64,000 bases of DNA, taken from the NCBI GenBank assembly GCA_033220425.1, contig CM065647.1, forward strand, positions 992,001-1,056,000, read 5' to 3'. The DNA comes from Lepraria neglecta (lineage: Eukaryota; Ascomycota; Lecanoromycetes; Lecanorales; Stereocaulaceae). The notes beneath the pieces were generated by a model, which worked only from the letters and a program-made list of their open reading frames with translations, searched no databases and had not been told where the DNA came from. Positions 23,736 through 32,723 of this stretch are shown here, in pieces. Positions within the stretch are counted from its first letter, which is position 1. Each line of letters starts with the position of its first letter. The translations under genes and the position numbers were made by a program.

Positions 23736-24421
23736 CTTGCTTCCACCATCAGAGTTGAAACGAACAGTATCGAAGGCAGTGTAGACGGGAGGACAGGGAG
23801 GTTAGATAGAGTTTGCTGAGTAGAGAGCGATGTTGGGTCGGATGGTGCGAGTGGAGCATAGTGGAGCGAATAGCTTGAGGGGGCGAGTTGTAGCTATGAT
23901 GGAGGGTTTATCATGAAAGTAATGGAGTTGGGAGGTTGAGTCCGATCTCGTGTGTCAAAGCCAAAGTGGACAGGACGGAGTGGAAGATCAGGAAGGTTTT
24001 ATGCTCTTCGAGAACCCAGGCACGTTAATACCTCAATGTGAATTGCGTCTGGAACGCCACATTTGGCCACATCTTATTGCTCGAAAGGTCTATTCATTAG
24101 CCAAGGATTGATGTTATATCACGATAGTTGAGATACTGTTCCGATGTTATAGCCAGGATTATGATCTTCAATAAAGAAAGTGTTGTGGAAACAGTGAGAC
24201 ACTGGATTACAAGAGATTGCAAGACCTGGGAGAGAGTTCAACAAACGCATAAAGAGATAGGTACATAGGGTGCTCACTTTCCCCACTCAATCCAGGGCAC
24301 GATCCACAGCCTTATTCCTGTGGCACTTGCCGAAAAGGCGACTTGCAGCAAGATAGGGAAGAGACCGCTTGTTGGCCACGCTCATGAATTGTATGCAAAG
24401 TATCTATGGGCCCACTAACAG
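23736..24421. other. Intergenic
   Basis: Upstream of the hypothetical gene and downstream of Rpn6. No supported feature. Confidence 0.4.
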
Positions 24422-25746
24422 CTACTCCACCATTGAAGCCTGATTAGTATACAGCACATCCACCACATTGCTCAACTTCTCAATCGTCTCCAACGCCGCA
24501 TCGTAACCTTGATCCCTCTCAGCCTCATCATATACAATCAAACAACCCGCACCTTGATCCAGCACCCCAATAATGACCTTGTCGAGAATCATCTGTGATA
24601 GCTTTCTCTCCACTTGCTGCGTGTCTAGCCCGACCATCTTAGCGATATGCTCGATCTCCACCCTGCTGAACGGTTCGATGACTTTGATTAGGTTCTGCTC
24701 CAGCATGGCGTCGTATAGCCTCTTCAAATGGTTTCGAATGAAGACATCGCTGCCGAGCTCATATCGGTAGTCAGACAGAGCCTTCTCGTAGTCTTCCAGA
24801 CTACGATTGGAGTGTGCACGCGCTACAGCCTTCATCGCTTCCAGATTCTTGCCTGAGTACTTCATCGCTTGCTTGCCCGTCATCAGATGGTTGACATCGT
24901 CCACGAGATTCAGCATGATCTTGCAGAGAAGCATGTACTGAAGTGCCGATGTGGCCTTTTGGGTCTCTTCTTGCGTGTGGTAACCTTCCAGCGCCTCGAT
25001 GAAGTAGGAAAATGCGGTATTGAAATCCTTGTCCTCCGCGTGAAGCATGCCAGACTGCATATCGAGTCCTGCTTGGAGTAATGGTGGGGTGTAGACAGAA
25101 GCTGCAGATGTTCGCGCAGATGTGAGAGCCGCGCGTGCCTTTGGTTGATTGCCGAGTGCATGATACGTTCTTGATTCAAGGAGCTGGACTTCAACGAGAA
25201 CAAGCTTGTCATCTAACCGCTTTAGCTCTTTTAGGAGACCGTTGATGAGAGTGAGGGAGTCATAATAGGATTGCTTTTGCATGTAGAGGGAGACGAGTCG
25301 CGTTTCGAGACTTTGACGGAGGAAGCTGCGGCGTTCGGAGACGGCCCATTCTATGCATGACTTGGTGACGGAGATCTGGATGTCGACGGTGTTGGGTATG
25401 GAGGAGAAGAGGTCGAGTAGTTGGCGGACTATCAACCGTTAGCGCTATGCAGAGAAGACGTTAGACAATCTGATATACCTAGCTTGGCTGTCTTTGCCTT
25501 CGTAAAAGAACCCAGTGATGATGTGCTAGACCGTACAAGCTCAGCAAGCTCATTCGACTTTCTTGTATCCCGGTATGACTCCCCCAGTCCCATCAGAGCA
25601 GTCTCATATTCTCGTAATGCGGCTTCATTTCCTCCAGGCTTCTGTGAAAGAATCTCCTTGTAGATGGCCTCAGCTTTTAAAGGATCGGTCTTCCCGAGCT
25701 TCTGGGCTTCCTCTATCTTCGCTGAATTTGCTGGTGGAGGAGCCAT
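24422..25746 (-). CDS. RPN6: 26S proteasome regulatory particle lid subunit Rpn6 (PSMD11)
   Basis: Lid subunit that clamps lid to base and core in the 26S proteasome. Exon 1 (25479-25746) and exon 2 (24422-25428) with a 50-nt intron give 424 residues, the usual length. The N-terminus (MAPPPANSAKIEEAQKL) leads into TPR-like helical repeats (ETRLVSLYMQKQSYYDSLTL; LVEVQLLESRTYHALGNQPK). The C-terminal PCI domain contains LYDAMLEQNLIKVIEPFSRV, EIEHIAKMVGLDTQQVERKL and SQMILDKVIIGVLDQGAGCL. The ATG at 25746 is used in place of an upstream in-frame TTG. It is divergent from Sof1 across about 300 bp. Confidence 0.97.
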
Positions 25747-26047
25747 CGTGGGCAACTCAATTAAGACGGCGATTTGCAGTACTGAGTAAGTTGTGCGATG
25801 GTTTTGTGAGAAACGAGCTGACGATGTTGATGTCCTAGAGCTTTGTCGCGCTAGCGATCAGCCTATCGGCTGAAGTTCGGCTAAAGGCGGCCAAAAAGTT
25901 CCCACTCCGCAAAGGGTTTGAATATCTTCACATCTCTCAAGTCTGCTTACGCCATGTCACTCTTACGGTATCTTGGGCTCAGTCCTTGTGAAGTTACCTG
26001 AAACGGTGCTCCTTCCAACTCTTCAGTGACTTTGTGATTCCCTCAAC
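25747..26047. promoter_or_regulatory. Bidirectional promoter region between RPN6 and SOF1
   Basis: A 301-bp intergenic segment between two divergent essential house-keeping genes. A yeast-type PACE box is not evident. The near-repeat CGGCTGAAGTTCGGCT is present around 25868-25883. Confidence 0.45.
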
Positions 26048-27511
26048 ATGGTCAGTACAAATTCCAGCGAACATCGCTATATTCTCTTGACTGACAGCAA
26101 CGACAGAAGATCAAGGCGCTCACACGCCCCACGGCGTCTGCTCAAGCACCAGGATCCAGCGTTGCCCGCCAACCCAGGAATCTCGACCCAGCTTTACATC
26201 CGTTCGAGAGGGCTCGCGAGTACACCAGAGCCCTCAATGCCACAAAGCTGGAGCGAATGTTCGCGGCGCCCTTCATCGCCCAGCTTCCGAAAGGACATGT
26301 ACGTTTTTGCTACGGTCTTCACTATACTGATACACAATGAGAGGGAAGGCTAACCCGAAATCCAGGTAGATGGAGTCTACACTATGGCGAAGGACCCTGA
26401 GCGACTTGAGACTTTCACTTCCGGTTCTGGAGACGGCGTAGTGAAAGTGTGGAATTTGACTAGTCGAGAACAGATCTGGGATACCACTGCTCATGAAGGG
26501 ATGGTGAAGGGTCTCTGCTTCATGAGAGACCAGAAACTTCTGTCCTGTGCCAGCGACAAATCCATCAAGTTGTGGGACCCATACAACACCCAGTCAAAAA
26601 CGGCGCCATTAGCAACATGGCTTGGGAATACCGCATTCACTGGCGTCTCCCACCATCGATCTCTGCCCAATTTCGCTGCCAGCTCAACCATCATCTCTAT
26701 CTATGATGTCTCCCGCACATCTACCATACCACTACAAACATTACATTGGCCTACATCGACGGACACCATAAACGCTTTGAGTTTCAACCAGACGGAAACA
26801 TCCATCCTGGCTTCATGCGCAACAGATCGTTCCATCATACTTTACGATCTTAGAACCTCATCACCTTTGTCTAAAGCAGTTCTGAGTCTGGCTTCAAATG
26901 CAATTGCCTGGAACCCCATGGAAGCGATGAATTTCGCTGTCGCAAACGAGGATCATAACATCTACATTTTCGACATGAGGAAGATGAACAGAGCGCTGAA
27001 CGTACTTAAGGATCATGTCGCGGCAGTCATGGACATCGAATTCAGCCCAACAGGAGAAGAGCTTGTAAGCGCCTCATATGATCGTACAGTTCGCCTTTGG
27101 GACCGTGATGGAGGACACAGCAGAGACGTCTATCACACGAAACGCATGCAGCGTGTTTTCTCTTGCAAGTTCACGCCAGACGCCCAATATGTCCTCTCCG
27201 GCTCCGACGATGGGAACGTTCGCTTGTGGCGCGCCAATGCCTCGAAACGAGAGGGTATTAAGTCTGCCAGTCAGCGCCAGAAACTCGAATACGATGATGC
27301 TTTGAAAGAACGGTATAAGCATATGCCTGAGATCAGGAGGATCAAAAGGCATAGACATGTGCCGAAGCAAGTGAAGAAAGCAGGGGAGATCAAGGGTGAA
27401 GAGCTAGCGTCGATTAAGAGGCGGAGAGAGAATGAGAGGAAACACAGCAAAAAGGGCCAGGTGCCTAGGAGAAGTGAGAGGGAGAAAATGGTGCTGGCAA
27501 CGGAACAATAA
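26048..27511 (+). CDS. SOF1: SSU processome WD40 protein Sof1 (DCAF13)
   Basis: Nucleolar WD-repeat component of the U3/SSU processome needed for 18S rRNA maturation. Coding exon 1 is only the ATG (26048-26050), directly followed by the donor GTCAGT. Exon 2 (26107-26298) begins KIKALTRPTASAQAPGSSV and exon 3 (26366-27511) begins VDGVYTMAKDPERLETF. The total is 446 residues, as expected for Sof1/DCAF13. WD repeats are visible (SGSGDGVVKVWNLTSREQIW; SCASDKSIKLWDPYNTQ; DIEFSPTGEELVSASYDRTV; SGSDDGNVRLWRANASKREG). The basic Sof1-like C-terminal domain follows (YKHMPEIRRIKRHRHVPKQV and the lysine-rich end). Confidence 0.96.
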
Positions 27512-29219
27512 TGGAGGGGAGCTTGGCGCAAAAGCCATGTTGACATGGAGACCTTCGCTGCGATTTCCGCTCCTATCACTACAGACAGACCAAGGCTTTT
27601 ATCGCTTCGATCATGCAATACCGACCGCAGTTGTCTCTAATCAACCAAGGTTGGAGCGTTTCTAGCACCCAATTGAGGACATTCGCTGATGACGTACAGA
27701 CAGAGCTACACCAACCAAGACAGCCGTTAGAGCATCTACCAACAGGTATCTTCTTGGGCTGAATACCACAAACAGAGCACTCAGAGCCTGGAACACGACT
27801 CATCGTGCTTCTCTATAATTAGAAACGCCTCATATTCTGCTCCTCTTGAGTACAGATCTTTTCCGCTTCCTACTTCATTTGAGTCTGATAATCCTTACCT
27901 TTTGCTCCTCTGATGTAACAAAGATGCCCTTTTTGTGCTCTTCTGGCAATGAAGTTTCATCAATGTTTACGTTTTGAAGTACTACTTCTGTACTGACTCC
28001 TTTCTTTATCGATATTTTCTACGCCTTTTATGTGTATATATATATATATATATAGTAATCTCTAGACTGAAACCAACATACGACAGGCAGCTGATCAAGG
28101 CGTTGCGCTTTGCTCCCGCACTAACGTCCATTTCATCTTTGTGCTCCCTCTCTGCTCTCCCATGCTCCCTCTCTGTTCCTCTCGCTAATCTAGCTGCAGG
28201 CCTACTTCTTCATCCTGTACTTTTTGCTTTCTGTTGTTGCCTCTCGTGCTCACATAGGCATTGATAGGAGTGGTAACGCGGTAGTTATCGATGTCATCTC
28301 TGTGTCCGCCAAGAACAAGCTCGGATGAGCATCTAGAGATTTTGAGAGCCCTCTGACTGTGGCGCTGCCAAACCCTCTTGCACGCCATAGTTCATGATGT
28401 AGCTTTCTTCTCTCCTCAGCCCTTTGGAGTCTCCTAAACATTGTTGTGACAAACTTGCGCTTTCTCGTCAGCTTTGCTCACCAACGCTTGGTACGTTCTC
28501 CCGTGCTCGGATTCTATATAAAAAAAGAAGGTGCGCGACTGTGTGCGCGTAAGTACTACACTAAGAAGATGGTAAAAGGCCTGAACCTTAGCTCAGCTAA
28601 GAGCGATTCACGCCTAAGTAAAGCCGCTATGCCTATGAATAGAAAATGGGCTTAAGTAGAAGGTGCTATAAAGCATATTACAACAATTATGCCTTAATGA
28701 GATTTTCCACATAGTCAGAAGTTAAAGACAATGTAACGCCAGGTGTGTCATTACGATCTGGATCTTCGTGACATACTAGTAAAAGGCAGGCCAACAGTCT
28801 TTTGATCGTATGCTAGCAGAGCTCCAACGGCCCACAGTGGAGCTTACTATCTTTATTGCATCACCATCGAACTTAGAATTGGTGTTCACCGTATCATTCA
28901 GTAAATAGAGCAAGGCTGTTTTGGAAGGAGCACCAAGGAAGTCCGGGGGAGGATATAGGGACTAAGGAGGAGTAAGACGACGAAACAGGTTTAAATGTAG
29001 GAGCAAAGTATCGAAACTGTAATCAGCTGTGGGATACGTGTCACCTTCTACTCAAGGGATACTATCTATTCAAAAAGACAAATCTCTGATTTTTTCCGGC
29101 CTATTTCGTCGCCGTTATAGATCCCGCTGAAAGTGCAACATTCCAAGAATTACGTACTCGGGCTTACTCCGCGAAAACCATCTACAATATTCGATACAAT
29201 ATTCAAGGCGACATCATGC
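27512..29219. other. Gene-poor intergenic stretch of 1.7 kb
   Basis: No convincing coding sequence on either strand; open frames are short and lack domains. It contains a TA microsatellite (28035-28054). It marks the transition from house-keeping gene space to the transposon-rich region. Confidence 0.45.
28035..28054. repeat. (TA)10 microsatellite
   Basis: Uninterrupted TA dinucleotide run of 20 bases in intergenic DNA. Confidence 0.9.
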
Positions 29220-30198
29220 TCAATTAGATCTTGCTTTCTCAGTACTAGGAGTTTCAATATGTTTCCGCATGGTTGCAATCATCTTCGTGAACCAAAAGGC
29301 GCTCAGCGACATAACAACAGCGTTGCTAATCATAAACATGACAGCAAGCCACCAAGGCGCTCGGTGCTGAAGTATGAGAGGCCTCTCTAATGGCGAGTAG
29401 TTATACTCCGTCCAAGAGGGCCGTGGCGCATGTAGCGCCGTCCATACATCGCGGAAAAACACGAAGGTAAGGTAAGAGCCCCATATAAGCCGGCAGCATG
29501 CAAAAGTGACAATAAGAAGTATGCCGTTGAAAATCTGGAGGGTCGAGCCTGCCTTATCTAATTTGTTAAGAAACCAGTGGATGTTGACGGATGGGGTGGA
29601 AAGCTCAACCAACGCGTACTGTATTCCGTAGTATAAACCAAAGGGACGCTGGCGTAAAAGTCAGCACGCGGGCTTATTAAAGAATTGGAAGTCAAGGAAA
29701 TGTGTAAGAGAGCCGACGTACGAATCCCAGAATTGCGATGCTGAGCGTAACCACAGCATGTAGCAAATCGGTCACACCCAATGCCTCAATGTTCGCTGCG
29801 CACACCTGCATATCCCAAACAAAGTACCCGGCCCCGAACGCCTGCACCATCCCCCCCAACCCGGTATAACCCCACATTCTCTCTTCCCATGTCTCACTCA
29901 ATCGATCCCGATCCGCATAAAGCACATACAGCGCGGCCAGGGACACGAAAGTCGAGTTTACGAACGACGTGATATGTATATTCTATTGCAATTTCGTGCG
30001 TAGCGGAAATTTGGCGTACGTTGTAGGGAGCAGATAGGTGGAGATGTGGGGTGCGAGAAAGGTATTAAGGAAGTTGTAGATGATGTAGCTGAAGATGACT
30101 TCGTGGATGTGAAGGGGGAGGGTATGCAGATGAATGAGGTTGGTTAGAGGGTTGATCGCATCGCGGAAGGAGGGTAGAACGGGGATGGGATCTAGTAT
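29220..30198 (-). pseudogene. TLC-domain (TRAM-LAG1-CLN8) membrane protein gene, inactivated
   Basis: Polytopic ER membrane protein of the fungal TLC family (TMEM56-like). Exon 1 (29722-30198) and exon 2 (29220-29648) join across a 73-nt intron: ...SIAILGF then RPFGLYYGIQYALVELSTPS. About 301 codons contain several membrane helices (LPLHIHEVIFSYIIYNFLNT; VTDLLHAVVTLSIAILGF; WWLAVMFMISNAVVMSLSAF) and the MWGYTGLGGMVQAFGAGYFV segment. Two defects are visible. The codon where the family normally starts reads ATA (30196-30198), with no upstream in-frame ATG before a stop. A TAG at 29983-29985 sits between KLQ and NIHITSFVNS, where the family has Trp. Both equal a TpG to TpA change. Everything else is open, so decay is recent or the locus is expressed in an unexpected way. 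Confidence 0.75.
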
Positions 30199-30682
30199 CA
30201 AGTTTTCGGCGGAGCTGAGGCGGAGGTGGAGGACGCGGTAGGGCGTAGTGTAAGCGCAGTGGGAGGAGGACTAATTCGTTGGGTGAAATAACTTAAGTTT
30301 TGAATGTTTTGCTGGCGGACTTCCCAGAAGGTCAAGTTGGAGAGCTCGAGTTGGGGAGTATCTGCAGTGGAGATTCCGGGTCCTTAAGGAGAGATGTAGC
30401 AACCCATGTGAGAGGGCGGTGTACAGGAGCCCTAATTCTGCGGCTGAGACCTGGCTGCGCCCCAACGGAGCTCATTGGATGCAGCTGTAATATTAGGCGC
30501 CATAACTGCAGGGAGCGAAAATGCAGACGAAACTCTGTACCGGACTTAGCAACTTACCTCCGGCACAGGCCAGAAACTATTTGGTTTCTTGCGCTGACGT
30601 AGATTGGTAGATAATATCCTGCTACTAGCAAAGATTGAATGAAGTTGCCATAGGGTGTCCCATAGCTACAAAATTTCACTTA
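30199..30682. other. Intergenic between TLC pseudogene and TIR element
   Basis: Former promoter side of the TLC gene. No supported gene. Confidence 0.4.
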
Positions 30683-31215
30683 GAAGGGTTCACCCCCTAA
30701 GTGGGCAAACCCCCTAAGTGGGCACTAGAAATATGGGATATCGTCCCAACGGTGCGTTTTGACAGAACGCTATTAAGGAAAAGCGTGGTTAGGCGCGAGG
30801 AAAGTCGGCCGAGCTCATCGACTCGTCTCGACTTAGAAATCTGGGATATCATCGCAACGGTGCGTTTTGACAGAACGAAATATATGAATTACTTGTAGCA
30901 CTGATTATTCTCTGTAACTCTATCCACATAAAGTTTCTCCTAAAGCCTATCGTTATTAAGATATATAATAATAATATAATAATCTCAAGATGTTCTTTTG
31001 CCAAGACTTCCAAGCCTTATAGGGCTGACAGTACCAAATAGCCCTCTTATACCTAGATATTTAAGGCCTAATAACTTAATAATTATTGATATTATAAAAA
31101 TATCTTTGGTACGAAACTTGTTGGTATAGTCGAGTTCTATAACTTTGCAGTACAAAGTTTTGTTATAGGTGCAATAAGCATGGCTCTAGGGCGGTGCCCA
31201 CTTAGGGGGTGAACC
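30683..31215. mobile_element. TIR element (MITE-like), right end cut by an LTR
   Basis: Left terminus GAAGGGTTCACCCCCTAA after a TA (30681-30682); the inverted copy GCCCACTTAGGGGGTGAACC ends at 31215. The expected last bases of the right repeat are missing and the gypsy LTR begins at once, so the LTR element probably inserted into this repeat. No transposase is visible. The interior is AT-rich and contains a 44-bp direct repeat. The termini are related to those of the element at 22107. Confidence 0.75.
30726..30877. repeat. Direct repeat of 44 bp, two copies 108 bp apart
   Basis: Copies at 30726-30769 and 30834-30877 differ at three positions and share GGTGCGTTTTGACAGAACG. Both lie inside the TIR element. 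Confidence 0.85.
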
Positions 31216-31627
31216 TGTTACGAACCGTGCGTTCCGGTATCGTATTAGGGATTGATTCTCACTGGGATGGGTGTGCAACAGAGCAAGAGGTGAAGCAGGC
31301 TTCAATGATGCTAAGCGGGTCTGGTATATGATCAGATGATATATGTTCAGTGCCTAGCCTAAGAGATCTATCGCATGTAGTAAACAATTGAATAGGAAGT
31401 TGAGCACGATGCTCCAAGTGGTGAGCAGTGCTCCGCATATATAGACATACGAAAGTCCGCCAAGCCTTCCATGATCGCACTGATCGCACTGCGCTCATTG
31501 CGCTCATCGCTTAGCCTCCGCCAAGCCTTAGGGTCTTGTCCGAGTCGAACACTGATTCGTCGACTCGAACCATGACGGGCGCTACGCTCCATAGGGGCAT
31601 CCCTAATCATGTTTCCTGATCCTAACA
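31216..31627 (-). repeat. 3' LTR of gypsy element C (412 bp)
   Basis: Begins TGTTACGAACC and ends CCTAACA (TG...CA ends with TGTTA/TAACA inversion). On the minus strand it is preceded by a polypurine tract (GGGAGGGGGAGC at about 31631-31642). It is GC-rich and shows little RIP, unlike the LTRs of element D of the same family. Confidence 0.8.
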
Positions 31628-31756
31628 TTAGCTCCCCCTCCCAGATTTCTCGTCCCGAGAAACCATCCATCCTTCATACCACCCCGACGTACCAAACGAT
31701 CAAACAAGCCAACCGTCCGCCGAACGGAGCTGGCCAGCGAGTTATCTGAATCCGTG

Positions 31757-32203
31757 ATGCGACCGTGTTCGCGATGCGTTGCTAGCGGCACCCAGTGCCT
31801 GGTGGGTGACAATTCTGACAGATGTTCCAACTGTGTTGGTGGTGGTAGGAAATGCGACCTTGTGGTGTCGCTTGCCGACATGCGTCGTGTTGAAAAACGG
31901 CGTAACGAAATACTGCAAGAGCTGTCCGACTCTGTGGCGAAGTTGGGTCATCTCCATAAGTAATTGGAGGCGGTAGAAAACGAAAAGAAGTCAATGGTCG
32001 AACGCGAGCTACAGAACATCAAGGAGTTAGAGGAGAACCAACGTATCGCTCCTACGTCGTCCGACAATTTAATGTTCAATATCTCGTCCGAACAGTTCGA
32101 TTTCCCCGGCGGGCTAGAAGCCCCCGAGAGTTTCGACTGGTCTTCTCTTGTCTCTGATGGAACTCTTATAGACATTCCCCACAGTTCCCCGCAAGGTTCT
32201 TAA
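31757..32203 (+). pseudogene. Antisense ORF of gypsy C: Zn2Cys6 cluster plus coiled coil (one in-frame stop)
   Basis: About 147 codons on the strand opposite to pol, between the 3' LTR and the pol end and overlapping the pol C-terminus. The ATG at 31757 begins MRPCSRC. Six cysteines at residues 4, 7, 14, 23, 26 and 33 have spacing C-x2-C-x6-C-x8-C-x2-C-x6-C, the Gal4-type binuclear zinc cluster. A heptad-rich region follows (MRRVEKRRNEILQELSDSV; VENEKKSMVERELQNIKELE), then an acidic aromatic tail (FDFPGGLEAPESFDWSSL). One TAA (31961-31963) replaces an expected Gln codon (CAA to TAA, a RIP-type change). A homologous, heavily mutated copy sits at the same place in element D. Fewer basic residues than in Gal4 lie between the second and third Cys, so DNA binding is inference. 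Confidence 0.75.
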
Positions 32204-32489
32204 GAGGTTCCCAGGTATTTTCCGTTTTATTATACCCTTTCTATTTAACCAGATAGAACTGATTTCTTCTATCTAGGATCTTCTCGACCTCGTACTCTGT
32301 CTCTTCTTCGACATTATAATAGAACGCCTCTTACAGCGGTATATTAGAGTCCGCTGGCTCCAAGAGTGAGATATAGAATACCGGATATACCTTGGCGTTA
32401 GGTGGTAGTTGGAGTTTATAGTTGACTGGTCCTTTTACCCGTTTAATCAAGAATAGTCTAACCTTGACGTGATCTAGTTTCTTACTTGG

Positions 32490-32723
32490 TGTCAGGTGGC
32501 CAGTATAGAGCGAATTATATAGGTATTGATTGACTGAGATAACTAAGCTAAAGGAGAAGAAGGAGCATACATACACGATATTTGGTGTTGCTTCCAGTGC
32601 CAAGCCACTACGCGGGCTGAGACGTACGTAGTCGTACTAAGAAGTACTGTTGAGGCCTGCTATATATACAACGATTGAGGCTTGCGATGCGACAGTAGCT
32701 ACTATATATACGCGCCCGCAATA
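32490..32723 (-). repeat. LTR of element B (left copy, little mutated)
   Basis: Pairs with the LTR at 38255-38488 at equal length (234 bp). It keeps most CpA and TpG dinucleotides. Confidence 0.85.

Larger units (their letters stand above)
31216..32489 (-). mobile_element. Ty3/gypsy element C, 3' portion (outer element)
   Basis: Minus-strand LTR retrotransposon remnant. After the LTR come an antisense ORF (listed separately) and the C-terminal end of pol: integrase tail and chromodomain-like sequence (KKLDHVKVRLFLIKRVKGPV; LPPNAKVYPVFYISLLEPAD; EVEKILDRRNQFYLVK). The element is interrupted at 32489/32490 by element B. The pol frame resumes at 38489 with ...KVYLLTKNIRTTRSS, then at 45188 after element D. 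It ends abruptly at the Tc1/mariner element (45887), so most of pol, gag and the 5' LTR are lost. Only occasional nonsense codons are present here, mostly TAA/TAG at former Gln/Trp/Tyr codons. Confidence 0.85.
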
